Positions 24,777-34,138 of a stretch of 64,000 nucleotides of DNA are shown here, one piece after another. The stretch comes from Terriglobales bacterium (GTDB lineage: Bacteria; Acidobacteriota; Terriglobia; Terriglobales; Acidobacteriaceae). A model generated the notes under the pieces. That model ran no database searches and had not been told where the DNA came from. It was given only the letters and a program-made list of their open reading frames with translations. The stretch lies in the NCBI GenBank assembly GCA_035651995.1, contig DASRER010000034.1, positions 124,001 to 188,000 on the forward strand. Reading direction: 5' to 3'. The translations under genes and the position numbers were made by a program. Positions within the stretch are counted from its first letter, which is position 1, and every line of letters begins with the position of its first letter.

Positions 24777-26021
24777 TCACGCCTTGGCAGCCTTGCCGCG
24801 CGGCCTTGCCCACACCTGTTCCAAAACGCGAAGAATGTTGCCGGAAACGCTCTTGCGAATCTCCTCGTCCGAGTAGCCGTGCGCAACCATCCAGCGCACG
24901 ATATTGGGGAAGGCCTCGGCCGGGTTCTCGATGCCCTTCACGTACTCAACTTCGTCGAACGGCTGCTTGCCGTGCGCCGACTTGATGGAGAGTGCGTTGG
25001 CGAACACGTGGTGCAGGCCCACGTGGTCGCCGAACAGCGTGTCTGGCCCGAAGGCCACATGATCGATCCCCACCAGGTTGGCTATGTACTCGAAGTGCTC
25101 CATGTAGGACTCGATGGAGTGCTGAATGTGCTTCTTCGTGAGCGTTGTGTGCGGCGCGGCTTCAATGCCGATCACCCCGCCCTTTTCCGCGCAAGCCTTG
25201 ATGACGTGGTCCGGCTTCATGCGCGGACTGTCCCACAGGGTGCGCGTGCCTACGTGCGTAATGAAGATGGGCTTCTCGCTGAACTCGATCGTGTCGAGCG
25301 AAGTCTGATCGCCGGAATGCGAAACATCAATCGCCATTCCGATCCTGTTCATGCGTCTCACGGCCCTGCGCCCCAGATCTGTCAGGCCGCCGTCGCGCCG
25401 CTCTTTCAGCCCGCAGCCGAGCGAGTTCGCTTCGCTGTAAGCGATGCCCATCATGCGCACGCCGAAGCCGTAGAGGATGTCGATCCGGTCCACCTCGTTT
25501 TCGATCATGGTGGAGGCTTCCAGCGCGGCCACCAGCGCCACCCGCCCGGTCTTCTTCGCTTCGTAGAAATCGTCCACCGTGGTGGCCAGAAAGACCAGGT
25601 CCTGGTGCGCAATGTCGCTGTAGCGCATGCCAAGGTCGTGGATGACGTCATCCCACTTCCAGCCCGCCTTGCTGGTGACCATCGCCGTGCCGTCCATGAA
25701 GTTGTCGAAGACAACGTCCAGGCGCGACGCCGCCAGGCCCTCGTACCCGGTCCAGTCGCGGCCGGCGCGGCGGTATTCCCAGATCTCGTTCACGTCCTCG
25801 GGCACCACGAAGGCGTGGTCGTGCAGCGAAATGATGAGTTCATTGTCGAGCAGGCGGTCAACCCGTGCTTCCTGTTCCTCGGTGACCTGGACCGAGTAGC
25901 TCGGAACTCTGCCGATCTCCTTCGCCAGCCGGAAAGGCTTGTAGTCCACACCCTCTTCCAGATACTGAAATGAGCGATAGCCGTCGTACTGTTTCGTCTT
26001 CAAGCCCTTTCTCCCCGGCAC
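24777..26021 (-). CDS. Membrane dipeptidase-like protein (peptidase M19)
   Basis: A 414-residue TIM-barrel metallo-dipeptidase of the renal dipeptidase family. Visible pieces are SLHDHAF (residues 66-71), AALEASTMIEN (bridging Glu), AIDVSHSGDQT and FITHVGTRTLWDSPRM, and HVAFGPDT. The usual HxD pair appears as His67-Asp-His69, so the Asp ligand may be His. No signal peptide is seen, so it is probably cytoplasmic. Start is GTG at 26021, 18 bases after the upstream S9 peptidase gene, consistent with one peptide-degradation transcript. Confidence 0.88.
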   Translation of the reverse strand: MPGRKGLKTKQYDGYRSFQYLEEGVDYKPFRLAKEIGRVPSYSVQVTEEQEARVDRLLDNELIISLHDHAFVVPEDVNEIWEYRRAGRDWTGYEGLAASRLDVVFDNFMDGTAMVTSKAGWKWDDVIHDLGMRYSDIAHQDLVFLATTVDDFYEAKKTGRVALVAALEASTMIENEVDRIDILYGFGVRMMGIAYSEANSLGCGLKERRDGGLTDLGRRAVRRMNRIGMAIDVSHSGDQTSLDTIEFSEKPIFITHVGTRTLWDSPRMKPDHVIKACAEKGGVIGIEAAPHTTLTKKHIQHSIESYMEHFEYIANLVGIDHVAFGPDTLFGDHVGLHHVFANALSIKSAHGKQPFDEVEYVKGIENPAEAFPNIVRWMVAHGYSDEEIRKSVSGNILRVLEQVWARPRGKAAKA

Positions 26022-26039
26022 GATAGTTTGACCCTACTA

Positions 26040-27947
26040 CTACTGCAAATACTTGGCAAACCAGGCTTCCATTCGAGTATAGGCGTCCACGAAGTTCTCC
26101 GGGCGCCGGATTCCGTGCTGCTCGTTAGGATAGTGGAAGAACTCAAACGTCTTTCCTTCCTTCTTCAATGCTTCCGTCAAGCGGATCGCCTGACTATACG
26201 GCGCGCGGCGATCCAGCTCGCCATGCTCGATGAGCAACGGAACGTTGACATCCTTGATGAAGTTAATGGTGGAGTTGCGATAGTACATGTCGGGGTTGTC
26301 TTCGGGACGGAAGCCGTCGAACCCCGTGACCAGAAATATCTTACCCAGCCGATCGGCGTCGTCATACGCCGCGACCCAGTCGTAGATTCCGTAAAACGGC
26401 GCCGCTGCCTGAAACTTCGACGGATCGCGCGTGACCGCGGCCATACTCATGATGCCGCCGTAGCTGCCTCCATAAACTCCAATCTTGCCGCTGCAACTGG
26501 GCAGAGAGCGCAAAAAGTCGGACGCTGCCACCGCGTCCCAGCCCTGGCCGCGCGTCCAGTCGCCGACGCTCAGCCGCTGGAACGGCCGCCCATAACCGGA
26601 GCTGCCGCGATACTCAATGGCGAGCACGATGTAGCCCTTCTGCGCCAGGTACTGTTCCATGGCATGGAAAGTATTCGCATAGGAATTGGTGCCGCCGCCG
26701 TGTACGGAAACCAGTCCGGGATACTTCTTGTTCCCGTCCATCACCGGCGGTTTGTACAGGTAGCCGTGGATGTAGAGACCGTCGTTGCTGCGGAATGAAA
26801 CCTGGATGGGCGCGCGCACGTCCTTGAACTGCGTTGCCCACTTGGTGAGCTGCGCCGCCTCGCCGCCCCTGGTCGACATCGCCCACACATCCCCGGAGCT
26901 GACCGGCGTGGTGCGCGTGAAGGCGATGATGCTGCCGTTGGCGGCCACGTCCATGGACTGCATGCCGCCCTCGAAGTTGGTGATCTGCGTGGCGCATCCC
27001 TCGCCATTCGCCGGCACGGCCCAGATGTTGGTGTTGCCGCGACTGATATTGCGGAAGTAGATCAGGCTGCTGTCGGGCGACCAAAAGACGTGGGCGTTCA
27101 TTTCGAAGTCGCTCACGTCCACGTCCATGTGCACGTGGCGCACTTTCCCCGTGGCCACGTCGTAGATGTAGAGATACGACATGTCTTCGAACCAGTAGTC
27201 GGACTGGCTGTTGCCGTTGAACGCGATCGACTTGCCGTCGGGCGACCACTCGGGATTTCCCATCACCCACACGCCGGTGGTGATCTTGCGCATGCCCGAG
27301 CCGTCCGCGTTCACCATCCATAGGTCGTCGGAGTAGTAGTCGCTGCGCCCGGAGACAAACACGATCTGCTTGCCGTCGGGCGACCACTCCGGCGCCCAGC
27401 GGAACTCGTCCCACTCGTTCGTCTTCTGCGTGAGCTGTTTCGGCTCGCCACCCTTCGCGCTGACCACCCAGATGTCCTGGTCCTTCGCGCGATTGGAGAT
27501 GTAGGCGATCTGCGTACCGTCGGGCGACCAGCGCAGCCCGTGCTTCGCGCTGTTGTCATTGGTCACGCGCGTCGGCTCCCCGCCCGCAACAGGAATCGTG
27601 AAGATGTCCACCTGCCCGCCGCCGCCCGCGCCTCGGCCCCCGCCGGAGAGATAGGCGATCGTCTTTCCGTCGGGCGACCACTGGATGGAGCCTCCCTCGG
27701 TGAGCGCGCGCGGTTCGCCGCCGCCGGCGGGAATGAGCCAGATCCTCTGTCTGCCGCCATAGTTCGAACCGAACGCGATCGTGCGGCCGTCGGGCGACAC
27801 CGCTACGTCGCCAGTGCGCGTGATTTGTGTCATGGCGCGGAGCGTGAGTTCAGCCGGACCGGCCGCAGGTGCCGCGGGCTGCTGGGCCGCGGCTGCGATG
27901 GCGGCGGTCAGCGACAGAATCAGGATGCTGAGGTTTGGCCGTGTCAT
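26040..27947 (-). CDS. S9-family peptidase (prolyl oligopeptidase type), secreted, copy 1
   Basis: A 635-residue serine peptidase: signal peptide (residues 1-21, ending AAAAQQ), a beta-propeller of repeated 'SPDG' blades (about 45-390) and an alpha/beta-hydrolase domain. The triad can be placed as Ser495 (GGSYGG), Asp579 (HGELDRRAP) and His611 (EQHGIRRP). It would trim oligopeptides in the periplasm. Its ATG overlaps the stop of the second S9 gene by 4 bases. The two proteins share most of their blade and catalytic motifs. Confidence 0.93.
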   Translation of the reverse strand: MTRPNLSILILSLTAAIAAAAQQPAAPAAGPAELTLRAMTQITRTGDVAVSPDGRTIAFGSNYGGRQRIWLIPAGGGEPRALTEGGSIQWSPDGKTIAYLSGGGRGAGGGGQVDIFTIPVAGGEPTRVTNDNSAKHGLRWSPDGTQIAYISNRAKDQDIWVVSAKGGEPKQLTQKTNEWDEFRWAPEWSPDGKQIVFVSGRSDYYSDDLWMVNADGSGMRKITTGVWVMGNPEWSPDGKSIAFNGNSQSDYWFEDMSYLYIYDVATGKVRHVHMDVDVSDFEMNAHVFWSPDSSLIYFRNISRGNTNIWAVPANGEGCATQITNFEGGMQSMDVAANGSIIAFTRTTPVSSGDVWAMSTRGGEAAQLTKWATQFKDVRAPIQVSFRSNDGLYIHGYLYKPPVMDGNKKYPGLVSVHGGGTNSYANTFHAMEQYLAQKGYIVLAIEYRGSSGYGRPFQRLSVGDWTRGQGWDAVAASDFLRSLPSCSGKIGVYGGSYGGIMSMAAVTRDPSKFQAAAPFYGIYDWVAAYDDADRLGKIFLVTGFDGFRPEDNPDMYYRNSTINFIKDVNVPLLIEHGELDRRAPYSQAIRLTEALKKEGKTFEFFHYPNEQHGIRRPENFVDAYTRMEAWFAKYLQ

Positions 27948-29950
27948 TGCGAGCCTCCTGACGCGCGCTGCGCCGGCGCCTGGCTCTCTTCGCCTTTCAG
28001 GTACTTGTCGAACCAGGCCTCCATTCGCGTGTACGCGTTGACGAAGTTGTCGGGTCGCCGGATGCCGTGCTGCTCATCGGGAAACGAGAAAAACTCGAAC
28101 GTCTTGTTGTGTTTCTTCAGCGCCTCCACCAACAGTTGCGACTGGGTGAACGGCGCGCGCCGGTCCAGTTCGCCGTGCTCGATCAGCATCGGCGTGGTGA
28201 TCTTGTCCACGAAGTTGATCGTCGAGTCGGCGTAATACACGGCGGGATTTTCATCCGGCTTGTAGCCCTTCATCCCCATCACCACCCAGAATTTCATGAG
28301 ACGGTCGCCATCGCGGTAGGCGGCAGACCAGTCGTAGATCCCGTAGAAGGGCGCGGCCGCATCGAACTTGGAGGAATCGCGCGTGAGCGCCGCCAGCGTC
28401 ATGATGCCGCCGTAGCTGCCTCCGTAGATTCCGACTTTCCCGTTGCAGTACGGCAGGCTGCGCAGGTAGTCGGCCCCGGCCACCGCGTCCCAGCCCTGGT
28501 CGGCCGCCCAGCTTCCCCACGACGCCAGTTGGAAGCGGCGTCCGTAGCCGGAGCTGCCGCGGTACTCCACCGACAGCACCACATACCCTTTGTGCGCCAG
28601 GTACTGCTCCATCCCGTGAAAGCCGTTGGCAAACGCGTTGTTGCCGCCCCCGTGCACGGAAATCAGTCCGGGATACTTCTTCGCCGGATCGAGTCCCGCC
28701 GGCTTGTACAGATAGCCGTTGATATACATGCCGTCTTTGCTGAGGAATGAAATCTTGGCCGGCGCCGCAACGCCGTCAAACCGCGTCGCCCAGTGCGTGA
28801 GCTGCCGTTCTTCCCCGCCGTTCATCGGCATCCAGGTCAGCTCGCCGGGCCCGGTCTGCGTCGCGCGGACGAACGCAATACCATCGCCCTTCGGCGACAC
28901 CGACATGCTTTGAATCACACCCTGGCCATTGGTGACTTGCGTCGCCACCAGGTTGCCTTCCACGTTCACGGACCAGATGTTGGTGTCCCCTCGCGTGTTG
29001 TAGCGATAAAACAGCGACTTGCTGTCGGGCGACCAATACATGTGGATGTTGCCGTTCAGGTCGGTCGCATAACCATCGGTCGCCAGCTTGCTTACCTTGC
29101 GCTCGGGCATCTTCACCAGGTAGAAGTCCGACATGTCGTCGAACCAGAATTCCCAGTTGCGCACCGCGTTGAAGGCGATGTACCGGCCATCCGGCGACCA
29201 CAGCGGGTCGGTCATCACGCGCACGTTGGTGGTGAGCCTGGTCAGGTGCGAGCCGTCCACGTCCACCATCCACAGGTCGTCGGCAAAGTAGTCGCTGCGG
29301 TTGGAGACAAAAGCGATGTGCTTGCCGTCGGGCGACCATGTCGGCGCCCAGCGGTTCTCATCCCACTCGTTGGTCTTGCTCGTCAGCTTGCGCGGTTCCC
29401 CGCCCGCCGCGCTGACGATGTAGATGTCCTGCGTCTTGTCGCGATTGCTGATGTAGGCGATCCACTGGCCGTCGGGCGACCATCGCACCCCGTGCTTGGC
29501 TGACTTCTCATTCGTCACACGCTGCGGCTCGCCCCCCTCCGGACTGATCGTCCAGATGTCGCTCTGGCCGTCGCGCATCGCAAGGAAGGAAATCTTCTTG
29601 CCGTCGGGGGACCACTGCGGTCCGCTTTCCCCGGGCGACGACGGGAGCAGCGCCTTCGGCTCGCCGCCGGCGACGCTGACCAGATAGATCTTCGACCCTG
29701 CCCCCCGGCCACCGAACGTGAACGCGATCCACTTGCCGTCGGGCGAAATTTCCGGATCGCTGATGCGGCTTACTTGCGTGAGATTGCGCAGTGTCAATTC
29801 GGTGCCGCCGCCCGCCGCCGCGCCCGCCCTGGCCGGTTGGGCTTTCGCCGCCGCCTTCGCCGGCCCGGTGGTTTTCTTCTGCGCCGCCGCGGAAAGCGCT
29901 GCCGCCAGCAGCGTACACGCACAAACGAACCTCACCGTGGCTCGAGACAT
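27944..29950 (-). CDS. S9-family peptidase (prolyl oligopeptidase type), secreted, copy 2
   Basis: A 668-residue paralogue of the adjacent peptidase. Signal peptide (CACTLLAAALSAAAQ), Ala/Lys-rich linker, TolB-like propeller with recurring SPDGK motifs, then the hydrolase domain with Ser512, Asp596 and His628. The frame continues upstream to 30178, but the ATG at 29950 gives the signal peptide and has a GGAGAAGG ribosome site. It lies 64 bases after the TonB receptor gene on the same strand, with a strong hairpin between them. Confidence 0.93.
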   Translation of the reverse strand: MSRATVRFVCACTLLAAALSAAAQKKTTGPAKAAAKAQPARAGAAAGGGTELTLRNLTQVSRISDPEISPDGKWIAFTFGGRGAGSKIYLVSVAGGEPKALLPSSPGESGPQWSPDGKKISFLAMRDGQSDIWTISPEGGEPQRVTNEKSAKHGVRWSPDGQWIAYISNRDKTQDIYIVSAAGGEPRKLTSKTNEWDENRWAPTWSPDGKHIAFVSNRSDYFADDLWMVDVDGSHLTRLTTNVRVMTDPLWSPDGRYIAFNAVRNWEFWFDDMSDFYLVKMPERKVSKLATDGYATDLNGNIHMYWSPDSKSLFYRYNTRGDTNIWSVNVEGNLVATQVTNGQGVIQSMSVSPKGDGIAFVRATQTGPGELTWMPMNGGEERQLTHWATRFDGVAAPAKISFLSKDGMYINGYLYKPAGLDPAKKYPGLISVHGGGNNAFANGFHGMEQYLAHKGYVVLSVEYRGSSGYGRRFQLASWGSWAADQGWDAVAGADYLRSLPYCNGKVGIYGGSYGGIMTLAALTRDSSKFDAAAPFYGIYDWSAAYRDGDRLMKFWVVMGMKGYKPDENPAVYYADSTINFVDKITTPMLIEHGELDRRAPFTQSQLLVEALKKHNKTFEFFSFPDEQHGIRRPDNFVNAYTRMEAWFDKYLKGEESQAPAQRASGGSQ

Positions 29951-29975
29951 GGGACCTTCTCCTCGCAATGCGGAC

Positions 29976-30006
29976 GGCCGGGGGCGGCTTGCGCCGCCAC
30001 CCGGCC
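29976..30006. terminator. GC-rich hairpin between the TonB receptor and S9 peptidase genes
   Basis: GGCCGGGGGCGGC and GCCGCC-A-CCCGGCC form a 13-bp stem with one bulge and a TTGC loop, directly after the TonB gene stop. No U-tract follows on the minus strand, so it may be a partial terminator or an mRNA stabiliser. Confidence 0.45.
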
Positions 30007-30014
30007 CCCAATCG

Positions 30015-33000
30015 TCAGAAGTAGAACTTGAAGCCAAGCTGTATCTGGCGCGAGTTCGTTGCCGTCCCCAGGATCTTGCCGAACAGCGGCGACGACAGCG
30101 TGCTGTTGGGATTGCTGAAGTTTGTGTGATTGAACAGGTTGAAAAACTCCGAGCGGAACTCGAAGCGCCGCTGTTCACCCATGGGCACGTTCTTCTGCAC
30201 GGCGAAGTCTACGTTGAACAGCGCCGGGCCTTCGAACGCGTCGCGCCCGGTCAGCACGCCGCCGGTACGCGCCAGGATCACATTGTTCACCGCGCTCTGC
30301 ACCTTGAGGAACTGCGTCTTGTCCGTTGCGCCGCTCGCATACACTTCCCTGATCGAGTGCCCCGGGAGCACCTGCGCGCGGTCGGTGGCGTTGCCGTCGC
30401 CGTTCACATCGGCCCCTGCCGTAATCGAGAACGGCTGGCCGCTGTGCGCGCTGAACACCCCGGAAAGCGCCCAGTTGCCCAGGATGTGCGAGGCGATGCC
30501 CGACGTGAGCCACGGCTTGCCGTGCCCAAACGGCAGCGAGTAAACGCTGTTGGCCACAATCATCTGCCGGAAGTCGGCTTCCATGCGGCCCTTGTCGAGG
30601 TTGTAGTTGAAGTGGTCGGTCGGCACCGCGCCCGCCTCCACCAGTCCGATGTTCTTGCTGTACGTGTAGGAAACCTGCGCGCTGAACCCGTGGCTGTAGC
30701 GGTGGTTGTACTCCACCTGCAGGCCGTTGTAGTGCGAGTTGCCCAGGTTTTCCGTGATGCTGATGGTGTTGAAGACCGAGTTCGGACGCACGCCGGTGAA
30801 CGCCGCGCCAAAATTGGCCGCCGTCCCGATGTTGTAGTGCAGCGTGTGCGAACCGGCGTAGCCAACCTGCAAAAAGCCGTTCCGGTCCGTCTTGAACTGC
30901 AGGTTGAAGGTGTAGTTCTGAACATAAATCGCCTGGTTGCCCGGATCGTAGCCGGAGATGTTCTTCTTCGTCGTCGCAAACTGCGCCGGATCGGCCACCG
31001 TGCCGAAGACCTGGTTGGTGATGCTGGTCGGGAACGAGAACGGCGGGTTCCCCGTGCCGGTGTTGAAGCCGAACAGGTCGGGCCGCTGGTAGTAGATGCC
31101 GTAGCCTCCGCGGACCACCATCCAGCCCATCGGCGACCAGGAGAAACCCACCCGCGGCTGGAATTCGTTCTTGTGGATCGGCGCGTAGCCGAAGCCCTTG
31201 GGCAGGAACAGGCCGACGTTCGCGATGTTGGTAATCGGCGCGTCCGGAATCGGATTGCCGTTCGAATCCAGCTGATAGATGTTGTTCTGGGTGCCGTTTT
31301 TCTCCCGCGGAATCGTGTTGATCTCGTAGCGCAGCCCCAGGTTGATCGTGAGGTTGCGGCGCGCCTGCATCGCGCCGTTCACGAAGCCCGCAAACAGCGA
31401 GTAGCGCGGGTATCGCTTCGACGAGTTCAGCGGCACTAGGTTGAAAGTTTGCGTCTGCGTCTGGAACTTGGCGGTCGTCACCCCGTTCACCGCCGTGTCA
31501 AACGGCGGGCCGAAACCCACAAACGTAATGTTGCGGCGCGGCGTATCGGCGCCGAACGAGTTGATCTGGTACCGGAAGGCGTTGAAGCCGGTCTTGATGT
31601 TGTAGCGGCCCCTGGTCATGCTGAGCGTGTCGGTCCACTGGAAGACGTTGTCATGCCGTCCCTGGGGAATATTCGTGCCCACCCCGGCATTCGTCAGCCC
31701 CGTGCCGGAGAAGGTGATGCTCGGCAGCCCGTTGGCATCGGCCGCGCTCTTGGAAAATCCCAGCGCCGCAACCGCGTCCGGCGGCTCGTCCCAGGAAACG
31801 CTCAGGGCCGACCGGTTGTAGTTGAATCGCGCTTCGTTGACCATCGTGTTCGAGATCAGCCGCGTCCACGCGATCTCGGGCACGAACGTGTTCCACCCGA
31901 AGCCGTTGTTGCCGCCCTGCAGCCCCGTGCTCAGGATCACGCCCGGCGTGCCGGTGGCGTGGTTGTAAACCACGCGCGCGAAAAAGCGGTCTTTCGACGA
32001 AATCTGCGCATCGTCGCGCACAATGAAGGCGTTGCGGTCGTTGCCCTGGTTTTGCACCACGTGCAGCGGCGCCACCAGCGCCGTGGGCGAGAACCCGGGA
32101 TCGGGCGCCGGATAGAACGCCTGCAACAGTTCCTTGAAGTTGCCGTTGGCCGGCCCGCCCTTCACGGAAGCCAGCAGCAGCGGCGTCGGAACCACCGGAA
32201 CGGCCGTGACCTTCAGCGTCTGCCGGTAGGCTTCGTACGATCCAAAAAAGAAATTCTTGTCACGGACCACCGGCCCGCCCAGCACGCCGCCAAATTGATT
32301 GAGCGTGAACGGAAGCTTGGCGGTGTTGGGCGGATCGAAGTAGTTGCGCGCGTTCAGCGCGTCGCTGCGGAAGAACTCCCACCCCGTCCCGTGGTACTGG
32401 TTGGTGCCGCTCTTGGTCACGACGTTCACGTGCGCGCCGGCCACCGTGCCGAACTCCGCATCGGCGCCGCCTGTCAGCACCTTGAACTCCGCGATCGCAT
32501 CCGGAGGAATGCCGGTCCCGATGAGCGCCTTGTTGATCAGCGATCCCGGAACGGAGATGTCGTTGAAGTCGCCGCCGTCGATCGTGAAATCGTTGTAGAA
32601 ATCGTCGGTGCCGTTGATGAAGCCGCCGTCGTTCCGCGTGGCGCTGGTGCGTCCCCCCGCCGTGCTGATGATGGGCGTGGCTCCGGCCTGCAGGCTGACC
32701 AGGTCAACGAACGAGCGCCCGTTGAGCGGCAACTCCGTCACTTTCTCGTTGCTCACCACCCCGCCGAGCGACGCGTCCACCGTGTTCAGCACCTCGGCCG
32801 ACGCCGTCACCGTCACCGTCTCGGCGGCGCTGCTCACCTGCATGGTGAAATTGACCACCGACGTGCTCTGCACCGTGACCTCCAGCCGCGACTTCGCCGC
32901 CGCAAAGCCGGTGTGCGTCACTGTGATTTCGTATTGCCCGATGGGCACGTTGAGAAATTCGTACGTCCCCGACCCTCCGGTCGTGGCCGTCCGTTGTTCA

Positions 33001-33194
33001 TTGGTCTGCACATTGCGCAGCATCACCGTCGCGCCCGGAACGACTGCCTGGCTGCTGTCGACAATGGTTCCATTCACTCTGCCGGTGACCGAACCCTGCG
33101 CAAACGCGCGTTCCGTACTGCTTGCCACGAACAACAGCGACCACAGCAACGCCGTGGACGCGAGGATCGAGCGGGTGTGACGAGCCATTGCCAT
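30015..33194 (-). CDS. TonB-dependent receptor, large, with carboxypeptidase-regulatory-like N-terminus (copy 1)
   Basis: A 1059-residue outer-membrane receptor. It has a signal peptide (to about AFAQ, residue 33), a carboxypeptidase-D-regulatory-like domain (GTIVDSSQAVVPGATVMLRN..., about 35-120), a plug (ELPLNGRSFVDLVSLQAG) and a long beta-barrel ending in the aromatic FKFYF typical of OMP termini. This Oar-like architecture is abundant in Acidobacteriota. Ligand unknown; it precedes two secreted peptidases on the same strand, so peptides or peptide-bearing ligands are plausible. A promoter with perfect -35 lies about 100 bases upstream. Confidence 0.93.
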   Translation of the reverse strand: MAMARHTRSILASTALLWSLLFVASSTERAFAQGSVTGRVNGTIVDSSQAVVPGATVMLRNVQTNEQRTATTGGSGTYEFLNVPIGQYEITVTHTGFAAAKSRLEVTVQSTSVVNFTMQVSSAAETVTVTASAEVLNTVDASLGGVVSNEKVTELPLNGRSFVDLVSLQAGATPIISTAGGRTSATRNDGGFINGTDDFYNDFTIDGGDFNDISVPGSLINKALIGTGIPPDAIAEFKVLTGGADAEFGTVAGAHVNVVTKSGTNQYHGTGWEFFRSDALNARNYFDPPNTAKLPFTLNQFGGVLGGPVVRDKNFFFGSYEAYRQTLKVTAVPVVPTPLLLASVKGGPANGNFKELLQAFYPAPDPGFSPTALVAPLHVVQNQGNDRNAFIVRDDAQISSKDRFFARVVYNHATGTPGVILSTGLQGGNNGFGWNTFVPEIAWTRLISNTMVNEARFNYNRSALSVSWDEPPDAVAALGFSKSAADANGLPSITFSGTGLTNAGVGTNIPQGRHDNVFQWTDTLSMTRGRYNIKTGFNAFRYQINSFGADTPRRNITFVGFGPPFDTAVNGVTTAKFQTQTQTFNLVPLNSSKRYPRYSLFAGFVNGAMQARRNLTINLGLRYEINTIPREKNGTQNNIYQLDSNGNPIPDAPITNIANVGLFLPKGFGYAPIHKNEFQPRVGFSWSPMGWMVVRGGYGIYYQRPDLFGFNTGTGNPPFSFPTSITNQVFGTVADPAQFATTKKNISGYDPGNQAIYVQNYTFNLQFKTDRNGFLQVGYAGSHTLHYNIGTAANFGAAFTGVRPNSVFNTISITENLGNSHYNGLQVEYNHRYSHGFSAQVSYTYSKNIGLVEAGAVPTDHFNYNLDKGRMEADFRQMIVANSVYSLPFGHGKPWLTSGIASHILGNWALSGVFSAHSGQPFSITAGADVNGDGNATDRAQVLPGHSIREVYASGATDKTQFLKVQSAVNNVILARTGGVLTGRDAFEGPALFNVDFAVQKNVPMGEQRRFEFRSEFFNLFNHTNFSNPNSTLSSPLFGKILGTATNSRQIQLGFKFYF

Positions 33195-33260
33195 CCTCCT
33201 CGCAGCCGCAGGTGGGGTCCGTGTTCCATCGCCGGCTTGGCCGTCCGGCGCCTCTGCGAC

Positions 33261-33278
33261 TGTTATCGTACAAAAACA
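33261..33278. promoter_or_regulatory. Imperfect palindrome in the TonB-1 leader, candidate operator
   Basis: TGTT-ATC-GTAC-AAA-AACA is symmetric around GTAC and lies just downstream of the predicted -10 of the TonB gene, where a repressor would block. The neighbouring TetR protein is one candidate. Confidence 0.3.
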
Positions 33279-33286
33279 GATGGCAG

Positions 33287-33315
33287 ACTATGAAGACACT
33301 TTGAGGCGTTGTCAA
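33287..33315 (-). promoter_or_regulatory. Predicted sigma-70 promoter of TonB receptor 1
   Basis: On the minus strand a perfect -35 TTGACA (33315-33310) is followed after 17 bases by CATAGT (33292-33287, 4 of 6 matches to TATAAT). It lies about 100 bases before the TonB start. Confidence 0.55.
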
Positions 33316-33388
33316 GCGGTTTTTTGTTGGCTTCTGATGGCTCCGCCGAACCGGCGGCCCGCATTCGGGCGCCCCGCGGGGGAACACC

Positions 33389-34024
33389 TTACCGGCCAAA
33401 CCTTGCCATCGAGTCAACCGCGCTCTCAGGCACGGGTTTCCGGCCGGCGTTCGGCAGCAGAAGATCTAGAAATGCATCCGCAAGTTCGTCAATCGTGAGG
33501 CGGCCGTCTTGTCGGTACCACAAGATCGTCCAGTTGAGCGCGCCGAGCAGGAAGAGGCGCAGAAGGGGCGTGTTTTGGTGGACGACCCCGTCTCTTGCCA
33601 GGTCCTCCAGCACCTGCCCGATGTGCCTTTCATACTCGTCGCGAAACTTCACCGTTCGCAGCCGGGACCTCGGAGGAAGAGCACGCCAGTCCAGCATCAG
33701 CACCACGAAGGTATCGCGCTCATCGCCCAGCGTCTGGCGCAAATGAGTGTGGAGGATGGCTGACATTTTCTCCCTTGGCGAATGTGCCTGCGCTACTGCT
33801 GCGTCGAGGGCAGCGACCGCACGCCGCATGCCTTCCTCGATCACCGCCTCGAGGATCTGCTCCTTGCTGTCGAAATGAAAGAAGATGCTTCCCGACTGGA
33901 TTCGCACTGCCTTGGCCAGATCGCGAACGGTTGTGCGCTCGTATCCTTTGTGCCGGAACAGTCGCGCCGCCGCTTTGATGATGGCCCTGCGTTTGTTGCC
34001 CCGGCTGCCCTTGCTTGATGTCAC
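33389..34024 (-). CDS. TetR/AcrR-family transcriptional regulator
   Basis: A 211-residue regulator if started at the GTG at 34024, which has GGAG seven bases upstream; the frame also allows a start at 34072. The N-terminal HTH reads IIKAAARLFRHKGYERTTVRDLAKAVRIQSGSIFFHFDSKEQILEAV, a clear TetR signature, followed by a helical ligand-binding domain. It sits between the two TonB receptor genes and is divergent from the second, so it likely controls one or both. A CAAGCGCTTG palindrome in the divergent region is the probable site. Confidence 0.9.
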   Translation of the reverse strand: MTSSKGSRGNKRRAIIKAAARLFRHKGYERTTVRDLAKAVRIQSGSIFFHFDSKEQILEAVIEEGMRRAVAALDAAVAQAHSPREKMSAILHTHLRQTLGDERDTFVVLMLDWRALPPRSRLRTVKFRDEYERHIGQVLEDLARDGVVHQNTPLLRLFLLGALNWTILWYRQDGRLTIDELADAFLDLLLPNAGRKPVPESAVDSMARFGR

Positions 34025-34098
34025 GGTCAATCTCCACCCGCACTGAACGCTTGTAACAGGTCTGGGCGACACCAGAAAAGGGCGCCCGCGATTTGCGC

Positions 34099-34125
34099 TT
34101 GACAGCCGGTCAAAACTGATATTAG
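34099..34125 (+). promoter_or_regulatory. Predicted promoter of TonB receptor 2
   Basis: A perfect -35 TTGACA at 34099-34104. The best -10 is TATTAG at 34120-34125 with a short 15-base spacer, so the -10 is less certain. Confidence 0.4.
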
Positions 34126-34138
34126 CTTTCCGCCCTCA

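Noticed and set aside
29718-33293. Long plus-strand frames (573 and 614 residues) opposite the S9 peptidase and TonB receptor
   Set aside because: Antisense shadows; the minus-strand proteins have signal peptides and complete domains.
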